This document shows, in pieces, positions 17,931 to 26,500 of a stretch of 64,000 bases of DNA (the first letter of the stretch is position 1; the number at the start of each line of letters is the position of its first letter). The notes under the pieces were generated by a model, which was given only the letters and a program-made list of their open reading frames with translations, was not told the origin of the DNA and ran no database searches. Made by a program: the position numbers and the translations under genes. Origin of the DNA: Legionella sp. PATHC035 (GTDB taxonomy: Bacteria; Pseudomonadota; Gammaproteobacteria; Legionellales; Legionellaceae). Location of the stretch: contig NZ_JAPHOT010000001.1 of NCBI RefSeq assembly GCF_026191115.1, forward strand, positions 744,001 to 808,000. The letters run 5' to 3'.

Positions 17931-19541
17931 CTAAGAATATATTGGAAGCACTATGGTGAATCGAGCACCTTTTAATGACGGTGATTGTGAAGCCATGACC
18001 TTCCCTCCGTGGAGATTAACAACTTTTTTAACAATAGCTAATCCTATCCCAATATGTTTATCTCCAATTTCGGCGTCTTCGGCAATCGTATATTCAGAAA
18101 AAATGTAATCCGCACCATCATCCGGCACGCCTGGACCATCATCGTCTACGTGAATTAAAATATGACTGTTATCCAGCGAAATAGTTAAAGAAATAGTGTG
18201 TGCTGCAAATTTCATGGCATTTGTAATCAAATTGGTAACAGCATGTTTTAAAATATTTTCATCTATGTATGCTTTCAAAGAATTTAACTCATTAGAATGA
18301 AATGTAATTTCAAATGTCGAGGAAGAATAAGATTTCAATAAATTTCTTAACCATTGTATTATATCGGTCTCAGACCGTTTTAATTTCAATTCGCTTGAAT
18401 GCATTTTTGAGTAAATCAAAAAAGTGCTGACAAGCCCATTCATCTCTGCAATATCTTCTTGGATGCTGTTCAGCTGTTTATTGAGTAGTTCATCTTCAGT
18501 GTTTTTCCTTCTAATACTATCTGTCGCCATTTGTATGGTTGATAAAGGGGTCCTAATTTCATGCGCGACAAACCGGCACATTTGTTTATGTGATTCAATC
18601 AGTTCTTTTAATTGCTCACCCATGTGGATGATATTTATATACAGTCCATATAAGACAGAGGTGGGACCTATTTTCCGATGAAAATCAAAGTTCCCTTGAC
18701 TGAAATTTTTAGTTATCTGATACACCTTTTTCATATTTCTAACAAAAAGCAACGAAAAAAAGGCAATAAGAAAAATGGATATAAAAAAGAAAGATCCTAC
18801 AAAATAATACATAACATCACTGATTCTTGCCATAACTGGCAGATAGCTAAGTGGGCCAATTTTGAGTACTCCACCACTAAAATTATAATAGAGAATAACA
18901 ATTTGTGACGAGTTTTTATTTGTTTCAAATACTAAACGCTTTGTTGATAAAGAATTAATTATATTACCTGGTAGGTGTTTACTTTTAGTTTTATAAACAT
19001 GAATAGGGAAACCATATATTTTTTCTAACTGTAATAGTTCATTACTCCAGGTATTTTTTGATTTTGATAATAAATGTTGAACGATTTGTTTTAAAACAGG
19101 ATTCATATAATTAAAAATAATTTCGTCAGGATCTGAAAAATTGTAAGCTAATGCATACGGGGTATTACCAATTTTTTTATACGCAGTATGTTCTACAATT
19201 ACCTCGTTTAGAAATTGATACGTTGTACCTGATAAAAAAATGATTTCACCATGATTTAATTGATTATTCTGCGCCAGGGTGAGTTTTAGACTGTCGATTG
19301 CTATAAGATGAATAACATTATCTGTGTTTTTCTTTATTAGTGCTTCCCAGTTTGATTTCGGATTATGAATTAACTCTTTTTCTAAACTAATCAAAAGTCC
19401 TTGTGACATCGTTTGGCCTGCATTAATAACTATCTTTGCCTCAACTGACTTTAAATATTTAAAAAATGCTAAAACGAGAATTAAAAAAATCACAAAGAAT
19501 GCAGTCAAGATTTTTAAATAGATATTAAATTTCATTACCAT
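17931..19541 (-). CDS. Sensor histidine kinase, RstB-like
   Basis: 536-residue inner-membrane kinase. TM1 about 9-28, a periplasmic sensor of about 210 residues, TM2 about 240-270, HAMP-like linker, H-box FVAHEIRTPLSTIQ, N-box NLITNAMKFA, G1 DDDGPGVPDD and G2 GIGLAIVKKV with a final GARFTIVLP. All catalytic motifs are intact. The natural partner is the RstA-like regulator at 15174-15866, but it is convergent with it across the ankyrin gene. An effector insertion or inversion could explain this. The sensed signal is unknown. Confidence 0.9.
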   Translation of the reverse strand: MVMKFNIYLKILTAFFVIFLILVLAFFKYLKSVEAKIVINAGQTMSQGLLISLEKELIHNPKSNWEALIKKNTDNVIHLIAIDSLKLTLAQNNQLNHGEIIFLSGTTYQFLNEVIVEHTAYKKIGNTPYALAYNFSDPDEIIFNYMNPVLKQIVQHLLSKSKNTWSNELLQLEKIYGFPIHVYKTKSKHLPGNIINSLSTKRLVFETNKNSSQIVILYYNFSGGVLKIGPLSYLPVMARISDVMYYFVGSFFFISIFLIAFFSLLFVRNMKKVYQITKNFSQGNFDFHRKIGPTSVLYGLYINIIHMGEQLKELIESHKQMCRFVAHEIRTPLSTIQMATDSIRRKNTEDELLNKQLNSIQEDIAEMNGLVSTFLIYSKMHSSELKLKRSETDIIQWLRNLLKSYSSSTFEITFHSNELNSLKAYIDENILKHAVTNLITNAMKFAAHTISLTISLDNSHILIHVDDDGPGVPDDGADYIFSEYTIAEDAEIGDKHIGIGLAIVKKVVNLHGGKVMASQSPSLKGARFTIVLPIYS

Positions 19542-19627
19542 GTACTCTAAATAATAGATGCCTATTCACAAGATAGTACTCTGGATTATCCTTGACCGTT
19601 TAAATATTTAATTCTGGCATAATTATC

Positions 19628-20284
19628 CTACGTTTTGTCACTCTTTATAACTCTTGTAATTAGCCTATTTAAGGCATCCAAATTATCGATATTCGTTATA
19701 GCCTCATCAAATAATGATAAAGTGTCTGGATCGTGTGTTTCTAAATACTTGAATGCTTTTTTTGGACCTTGATAACGCAATTCTTTGAACACAAAATAAT
19801 CCTCTAGAATTGTGAAGATGGACCAAATATGGCGATATTTTCCTTCTAAGTCTCTAGTACACGCCCTTGCCAGCATTTTTTGATACCACACTCTACGTGC
19901 TGTAATTTCATCAGGAGGGAGGGACTCAGGAAATATTAAAGAAGCTAAGATTTTTTTTAATAACTCTGTGCCAAAATGGGCTTTTTCAACAACAACGATG
20001 CCATCTGACATACATAAATGTTCATCAGAAATTGAATCAAAAGCATTTTCAGGATAAACAAAAATATCATGATAAACTTGATGTGCTTCATCAAAGCGTG
20101 CAATTCGTTGCTTATTTCCTTTTTCTCTAATCCCTGCAACATCATAATCACTGGTTACCGTGAAGTCTCCTCGTGCGCGGGAGCCATATAAAATAATTGT
20201 ATGGCAATGATGTAAAGAGATTAATTCATCTACAATGAATTGCAGAACAGCATCATTTTCTAATGATATTTTCTTTTGTGTCAT
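19628..20284 (-). CDS. MNT-fold nucleotidyltransferase
   Basis: 218 residues. ILYGSRARGDFTVTSDYDVA is the canonical G-S-x-A-R-G-D ... S-D-x-D motif of Pol-beta-like nucleotidyltransferases (residues about 33-52). The C-terminal half (about 105-218) is helical with RRVWYQKMLARACTRD and a run of aromatics, like the helical domain of aminoglycoside-nucleotidyltransferase-like proteins. AAGGAA precedes the ATG. No HEPN partner is adjacent, so a HEPN-MNT toxin pair is not supported. The substrate is unknown. Confidence 0.75.
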   Translation of the reverse strand: MTQKKISLENDAVLQFIVDELISLHHCHTIILYGSRARGDFTVTSDYDVAGIREKGNKQRIARFDEAHQVYHDIFVYPENAFDSISDEHLCMSDGIVVVEKAHFGTELLKKILASLIFPESLPPDEITARRVWYQKMLARACTRDLEGKYRHIWSIFTILEDYFVFKELRYQGPKKAFKYLETHDPDTLSLFDEAITNIDNLDALNRLITRVIKSDKT

Positions 20285-20405
20285 TTCCTTACCTTCTTAC
20301 TTTGTAACTATGCCATATAATCAAATACTTACGTTCATTTTTCAAATTTCCAAAAAGTAGATGAAGCAAATTTGGGCTCTTTCCCATTTAAGGGAGCAGC
20401 TCTAA

Positions 20406-20930
20406 TCACCCACAGAAGACCTTAACACGTACGCTATAATTTACAAAATTTCTAAAACCATAAGCCCTTCGCTGAATGAGCTTCATTTTTCGATGAAAAC
20501 CTTCTGTGATTCCATTTGATTTGCCAAACCGCAACACTCTAGGGACTTCATCTTTCCAAGCACCGATTGTCCCTCCCAATGAAGCTAAAGCCTTAAAAGC
20601 ACTTTGCTTTAATTCAGTAAGCATGTCTAGGAAGGTAGGTATTGCTTTACGACATGCCTTTGGGGTTAAAGCTCTTGTCATTAAAAGAGAATGAAGTTGT
20701 TGTTGGAATTGATAGATTTCATCGATAGCCGGATTTTGAGTTAAAAATGCCTCTCTTTTAGCCTTGCTTTCTTCACTCAGGTTATCAGGCTTGGTTTCAA
20801 TAAAGCTAAGATCCCCCTATTTCTTTTTATTTCACTGGAGAGCTCTCGGTAAGTCTTCATACATTGATGTTGAATTTAACGAATCACATGGAATCTATCG
20901 GCAAAATCCAGGTCAATTTAGGATAAGATT
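20406..20930 (-). pseudogene. ISL3-family transposase relic with internal deletion
   Basis: On the minus strand, a trace of the N-terminus (LILN then stop, PGF, near 20905-20930) runs straight into DRFHVIR, part of the ISL3 DDE domain. A stop, MKTYRELSSEIKRNRGILAL and a frameshift follow, then NLSEESKAKREAFLTQNPAI and a clean 91-codon end (20406-20681) with KSNGITEGFHRKMKLIQRRA and YGFRNFVNY, the ISL3 C-terminal signature. It is multiply broken. It is not simply the missing half of the fragment at 9869, because both carry a version of the N-terminus. Confidence 0.8.
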
Positions 20931-21190
20931 GGTGGCCTATGCTCACCGAGAATTGACATCGCCGCAGCCCTTAAAGGATTGGTATTATTTGCATAGAGTA
21001 TTTATAACAATTGCCAAGCAGTCAATTCTGGATCTTTGCTGCTCTCAAACAACCTTACTCGTATATAAAAGGGACTCGCACTATGACCAGGCATTGAATC
21101 GTGAGTTTTTAATCAATAATTCACAAGTCAATGCCTTACCCTATAGGTACAAAATTAGGTTGATGCATTTGACAAGAATGACAGATATGA

Positions 21191-21760
21191 TTAGGAATTA
21201 TTTCCGCCTTTACTTAATAGCTGCTCCATTTTCTTAAGATCAGCTTGTTTGTTATGAATGGATTCCCCAACTTCTTTAATCTGAGGATCATGGCTACATT
21301 TTAACAAGTAAGCCGACATTTGCATGCCGCCATGAAAGTGATCACTCATTTCTTTTAAATACATTTTATCAAATTCTTTACCTGAAACATTCATAAACGA
21401 CTTCATATCCATGGGTTTCATTCCAGGAATTTGATAATTTGCTTCAGAGGTAGTGGGTAATCTACTGAGTAGCATTTTCATTTTATCAACTTCTCTATGT
21501 TGCCTTGCGAGCATTTTCTTTGAAATAGCGACTATCTTCGGATTCTGGGATTTTTTTATAGCTAACTCCATTATTTGCATCCCTTGTGCGTGATGAACAA
21601 TCATCATCTGTAAGAATTCTCTTTCAAGTGCTACTATTTGTTTTTCGCCTTTAGGACAATGATTTTCCTTCATAGACATTTGTCCCATATTGGATTGTTC
21701 CATTGCGAAAGCACATGAACTCATTAGCGATATTCCTAAAAGGATTGAAAACTTTTTCAT
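21191..21760 (-). CDS. DUF305 secreted protein
   Basis: 189 residues with a signal peptide (about 1-19, ending SSCAFA). The mature part is a DUF305 four-helix, ferritin-like protein: FLQMMIVHHAQGMQIMELA and, in the second half, MSDHFHGGMQMSAYLL, with the His and Met pairs typical of the family. DUF305 proteins often occur with copper resistance genes and the His/Met content fits metal binding, but no copper gene is adjacent. It lies near the right end of the island. Confidence 0.85.
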   Translation of the reverse strand: MKKFSILLGISLMSSCAFAMEQSNMGQMSMKENHCPKGEKQIVALEREFLQMMIVHHAQGMQIMELAIKKSQNPKIVAISKKMLARQHREVDKMKMLLSRLPTTSEANYQIPGMKPMDMKSFMNVSGKEFDKMYLKEMSDHFHGGMQMSAYLLKCSHDPQIKEVGESIHNKQADLKKMEQLLSKGGNNS

Positions 21761-21943
21761 TTACCTACCCCTTGAATTGAGTCAATATTTTAGAAGTATA
21801 GATCAATACTAAAAAAGAAGTTTGTTGAATAAATCATTTATTTTCTGCCAAATGCTTATCGTTTTATATTATTTTTACTATTCTGCTACTCCTTTGCCTA
21901 ACTATCAGTCCATTTTGCCTAACAAACATCAAGGCAAATATTT

Positions 21944-21965
21944 TGTGACCAAAACGTATCTCAAC
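21944..21965 (-). repeat. Short third copy of the integrase 3' flank
   Basis: 22 nt matching, with two differences, the sequence around the stop codons of integrase remnants 1 and 2 (TGTGACCAAAACGT-TCT-AAC). No coding part remains. It lies 106 nt before the tRNA 3'-end fragment, mirroring remnant 1 beside tRNA-Arg. Confidence 0.55.
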
Positions 21966-22070
21966 TGTAGCGTCACTATGCTGTAATAGGCCTTAGAAGG
22001 TTCCTTACGAATTTAAGGCTTCACAAGGTTTGATTTATAACCAATTTAAAACTAGAGCATCATGGTCCAG

Positions 22071-22108
22071 ACCAAGGTGTCGGGGGTTCGAGCCCCGCGA
22101 TCGCGCCA
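22071..22108 (+). other. tRNA 3'-end fragment, candidate attR of the island
   Basis: The first 22 nt are identical to 9677-9698 of tRNA-Arg(TCG), and the last 9 (GCGCCATTT, with CCA at 22106-22108) also match. About 10 nt in the T-stem/acceptor region differ. The 5' half of a tRNA is absent. Taken with tRNA-Arg as the other end, it brackets about 12.4 kb of IS and integrase debris. Confidence 0.6.
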
Positions 22109-22131
22109 TTTTTAGTCTATTCGTCCCAAAT

Positions 22132-22358
22132 ATGATCGCACCTTGTCTTGCTTCCGGTAAAAAGATAAAATACGTCCCAGTGACACCCTTGGGACACTAA
22201 GCAAGGATTCAGGCTTAGCAGGCAACACAATTAGTAAAGTTAACATCACCACCCTGTACTCCTATGTTGCGATTCACAAAAGCCAAGCAGATCAAGCGTA
22301 CCGATACTTACAAAGTGGAAAATTAAAAGAACGCAAAGTTCATGTGTATAAAATAAAT
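22132..22358 (+). pseudogene. Decayed duplicate of the dbpA 3' end
   Basis: About 227 nt align without large gaps to 32006-32234, the C-terminal RNA-binding domain of the intact dbpA. Encoded traces include SYVAIHKSQADQAYRYLQSG and KLKERKVHVYKIN. One A is missing in an A-run near 22170 and there is a premature stop, so it is not a gene. It lies in the same orientation as dbpA, 9.9 kb away. Confidence 0.9.
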
Positions 22359-22488
22359 CGATTTTTTAAAACCCTGCGAAAAACTTAACACAACAATTGG
22401 AAAAAAGAGGCAATTATTATGTAAAATCCTAATAATACAGGCCTTTGGATAGAGTAAATAAATCATTATAAATATCAGGATCACTTAG

Positions 22489-23400
22489 ATGAAAATACAA
22501 GAAGAGCTTCATGAACGTGGGGCTCTTAAAATATCAATAGCTGTTACCCTTCTCTTAGCCATGGTAGGTATTTTATTTGGGCTATTTTCGGGTTCATTGG
22601 CTATCGTCTTTGACGGTATGTTCAATATGGTGGATACCGTTATATCAATCCTCGCCTTATTTGTCGCCCGTCTTGTAACCAGTAAGGGTAATCGGAGATT
22701 TCAATACGGTTACTGGCATATCGAACCTATGGTTCTTGTTTTGAATGGTAGTATCCTAATACTTCTTTGTACCTATGCGATGATAAACGCAATTGGTAGT
22801 TTAATGTCTGGTGGGCATGAACTAAATTTTGATTGGGCATTTGTGTTTGCTCTTTTAGTATTTTTTTTATCAACCGGCATGTATTTTTATTTGATTAAAA
22901 AAAACCGCAAAATTAAGTCTGAATTCCTGCGATTAGACATTCAAAGTTGGTTAATGTCTGCTTTGATTTCCTCATCTCTCTTATTAGCATTTGGCATCGC
23001 TGCATTGTTGCAGGGTGGGGTCTACGCATATTTTACTCCCTACATTGATCCTCTTATTTTAGCGATTCTTACTGCTTGTTTGATTTTTGTACCTATGACT
23101 GCGGTCCGGGATGCCACAAGAGACATATTTCGCATGGCCCCCTTGGATCTTGATGAAAAAATAAGAGAATTTTTAGATGAGCTTATCAAACAACGTAATT
23201 TCAAAACTTATACAAGCTACGTTGCAAAAATAGGACGAGCTCAATTTATTGAAATACATATTGTAGTGCCTATTGATTACCCAATTTCGAGTATTGAAAC
23301 ATTGGATGAAATTCGTAATGAAATCGCATTGGCTATTGGAGAAGACTCGCCACAACGCTGGCTAACCATTGCCTTTACTGCAAATGAAAACTTGATTTAG
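22489..23400 (+). CDS. Cation diffusion facilitator (CDF) family efflux protein
   Basis: 303 residues with about six membrane helices. FDGMFNMVDTVISI in TM2 and the cytoplasmic RRFQYGYWHIEPMVLV are CDF hallmarks; a C-terminal cytoplasmic domain (about 215-300) follows. CDF proteins export divalent metals such as Zn, Fe, Co or Mn in exchange for protons. The usual H/D-x3-D site appears as D-G-x3-M-V-D here, so metal preference cannot be read off. AGGAT precedes the ATG. No operon partner. Confidence 0.88.
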   Translation: MKIQEELHERGALKISIAVTLLLAMVGILFGLFSGSLAIVFDGMFNMVDTVISILALFVARLVTSKGNRRFQYGYWHIEPMVLVLNGSILILLCTYAMINAIGSLMSGGHELNFDWAFVFALLVFFLSTGMYFYLIKKNRKIKSEFLRLDIQSWLMSALISSSLLLAFGIAALLQGGVYAYFTPYIDPLILAILTACLIFVPMTAVRDATRDIFRMAPLDLDEKIREFLDELIKQRNFKTYTSYVAKIGRAQFIEIHIVVPIDYPISSIETLDEIRNEIALAIGEDSPQRWLTIAFTANENLI

Positions 23401-23547
23401 CAGGAGTTTTATTCAGCTTTTCCATAGGGTATTTGCCAATCGATAAAGACCTTTTAAATGAGCAACAATCTTTTGCGTAATTAATGAATAAGTTAAACTT
23501 GGACAAACGAAACTTAGTAGCTCAGATTCCTCATAAGAATTGAATTA

Positions 23548-23577
23548 CTGAGGTAGAATTGCTGCATTCCACCTCAG
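23548..23577. terminator. Bidirectional terminator-like hairpin
   Basis: CTGAGGTAGAAT / ATTCCACCTCAG pair with one A-C mismatch and a 6-nt loop. It lies between the convergent ends of the CDF gene (23400) and the 1857-residue gene (23594). Confidence 0.65.
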
Positions 23578-23593
23578 GGAGTTGGTTTGTATT

Positions 23594-26500
23594 TTAATTT
23601 CCAGGTGCCAAAATTATTTGCTTATCATTGTCAGATGATACTCGATCTTGATGCGTCTCCTCATGGGGGATATTCCTTTTGAATAAAGAGTCAACCTTAC
23701 TCCTGAAAAAAACCACCTTATTAACAAAGCGCTGATAATCCTTACTTCTATCCTCCATGTATTCAGCCATGCGAATGGCACTGGCTACCTCGGCTTTAAC
23801 TTTGGGATTGATGGCTTCACTGGCATTAACCTGCTGAAACACCTCGATTAGTTCTTCCGTCGTTAATTCTTTTTGGAAATCTCGTAATGCCAAAAGTCCT
23901 TTACGAATTCGCATTAAATAGCGGGTGGGTTCACCCGCTTTAAGTGCCTTTCGAATATGCTCTGTTAACAGCAGATCAAAATTGGTATGAAACAATCTAT
24001 TTTTTAATGCCGCTCTGGGAAGGTCGGACAGAACCTTCGCTAATTGCTTTAACTCCACTTCACTGGGCGGTTGCAACGACATTTCACCGAAATCATATAA
24101 GCCCAACTGATGGTTCTGATGACGTAATTGATTACCATGACGGTCGGAATCAAAACACCCCCCCTGAAGAATGTTAATAAGCTCTACTGTAATGATTGCC
24201 TTAGCAATGGCTCGCCGAATTTCCTTGTCTTCCGTAGTTTGGTTAGGTAGCTCATTGAATTCGGTTCCATAAATACGCTCGATGAATCGATAGCCTTCAC
24301 CACTTTTGAGCAAATGAGCCGGATTTAGGGTAAACGAATGGGGTTTATCATCAACGTTCACTGTAATGGAACCCGTATATAGCTTGGTTGCAATCAGGTT
24401 TTGCTGCTCACTTAAATTCCTGTCCATTTCAATTTTCGACAATTCCTTAGCTTCCTGGATAATCGATAAAATGCTCTCCCGAATAGGCTCCATATCGACA
24501 TGCGCGCAAGACTCAATGGTCTTTTGCAAATGTATAAAACCGTCTTGCGCATTTTTTGCTGCATGTTCACGCAACATCAATAGCACCACATCCTGTCCAT
24601 TTTCTAACTCTGCTTCCAGAGCTAGGTTATAAGAGGCTGAGCCTAAAAGAGCTCCGACACGTTTAATCATTTTGCGATCGTCACGGGAGACCACCTCACG
24701 CAGAAGCCGCCATAATTGCCAACGATGAGGTGGATTGGCTCGTCCCTTCAAGTGTTCCAGATCTCGGCGAATAGCCTCAGGTGTATTCGGATGACTATGA
24801 ACTGCCTGAGCCAGTTTCACATAGGCAGGTCCCATGTGCTCACATAGCATGGCTAGTTTTTTACCAGCACTGGGTGATTCCCTAGCCCCACTCGACTGAT
24901 TTGTGGCTACTAACATTCCTGCTAACAAATGGCCGCGAATGTATTTATCCGCTGAGTCCAGATAAGCTTTGAGCAAGGCATAAGCAAAATTTTCTTCTTT
25001 ATCTGTTTCAGCATGCGGGAATAACTTATGGGCAACGTAGGAAAACCCTTCTTGGTAGGCATCTTCCATCTCAGCAGCCGTTTTTACTTTGCTGGCCGGG
25101 ATAAGCAAGTGATCCACAATAACCGCTCGCTCTTCCAGGCTTACATCCCAGAACTGCGCGTAAAAAGACCTTAGCAGGAGCGCAGTAGTCCCTGGCTTTT
25201 CATTTTCACTTTTTTCCAATTCACCACTGTAGCCCAACAGCTTTGCAAGGTCGTTTATTTTTTGACGGCTTAATAAATAACTGGAAAATCTATCTGTTGT
25301 TTGACGACTGATGGGAGAAGAAATAAATTCCAAAAATTCATTTATGTCGTTTTTGTCTTCGCTTAGTTTTCGAGAGACTGCGGCCAGGCTACTAATAGAA
25401 AAATCGATTTTTTCCTGTTGATTAGTCGATAAATATTTATCAGGCTCCAACAAAATACCTAAATGTTCAGTCACATCCCACTGTGACTCGATGCTATTGG
25501 CTAATCGTGAAAGCATTAGTGTGACATCACGTTTTGCCATATTTTCATACAGATGATCGATCACAGCGATCATCTTCTCTCTGTATTCCTGAGATCGATC
25601 ATCCTGACCATATTTATTTCTTAGGTCTTTGACTAATTGCTCAATGGCCTCATTACGCAGAGAAATAGAACTTATCGGAAGGCTAATTGCATTTTCTACA
25701 AAAAGAAGTTTTTCCAACGCCTGGATGCGCTCATCGGGATCTGATATCTCTTTTATCCGTTGGATAAGGAGCCGAGCAAAATGCTCTTGCACCTCTGGTG
25801 AGGGAAAGAGCAGTTGTGAATCAAACATCCGATAAATCAGGATTAAATCATGAGCTGTTAAATGGTTAGTCCCACTCGTTTCTTGCGGTAAATTCCAGAG
25901 GAAGGATTTAAATGGGGAAGCACGTTCAACAGGATTACGTACAAACTGCATAGCGAGTTTGAGTAAGGCAATTGTCTCTTTGCTTAATACCTCATAATTT
26001 CCATATTTTTTGATATGTTCCTGAAGAAAGACAGCTGCAATAGAATAGACCGGCGTCAAATCCTCAATTGTTTTATTGGTTAAAGGAAGTAACTGCTCCA
26101 AACAATCAAGGCTGAATGAGTCAAAAGGCAAGCGAAAAATAGCAATAAATGCCTGAGGTGGAATTTCATACAAACTCATTGAGCTCGCTCTCAGAAATTT
26201 AAGTTGTTCTTCCGTGGTAAACAAATCAAATTTTTTGCCCTGAAATTCCTGATTAATAACAAATTGAACATAGGGAGCGTTATAATCTAAGGTCGATTTT
26301 ACTTCATTTGCAGCCTGCAGCAAGTGCTCCAAATCGCGTTTATCTTCTCGTCCCAGAAAAAAGCCTTTTACAACGGCTTGCTCCTCTGGAGTCCCATTGA
26401 TGGCAATATTGGTAAATTCAGTCAGCAAAAATTGAACGGCTAGATTGTCAACATTGCGAGCTTTAGCTTCTGAAGGTTTGATTAATACGAGTCGATTCAA

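Noticed and set aside
19628-20284. HEPN-MNT toxin-antitoxin module
   Set aside because: The nucleotidyltransferase motif is present but no HEPN gene is adjacent on either side.
20764-21237. 157-codon plus-strand frame
   Set aside because: Its first third is antisense to the ISL3 relic, and the rest has no ribosome site or recognisable domain.
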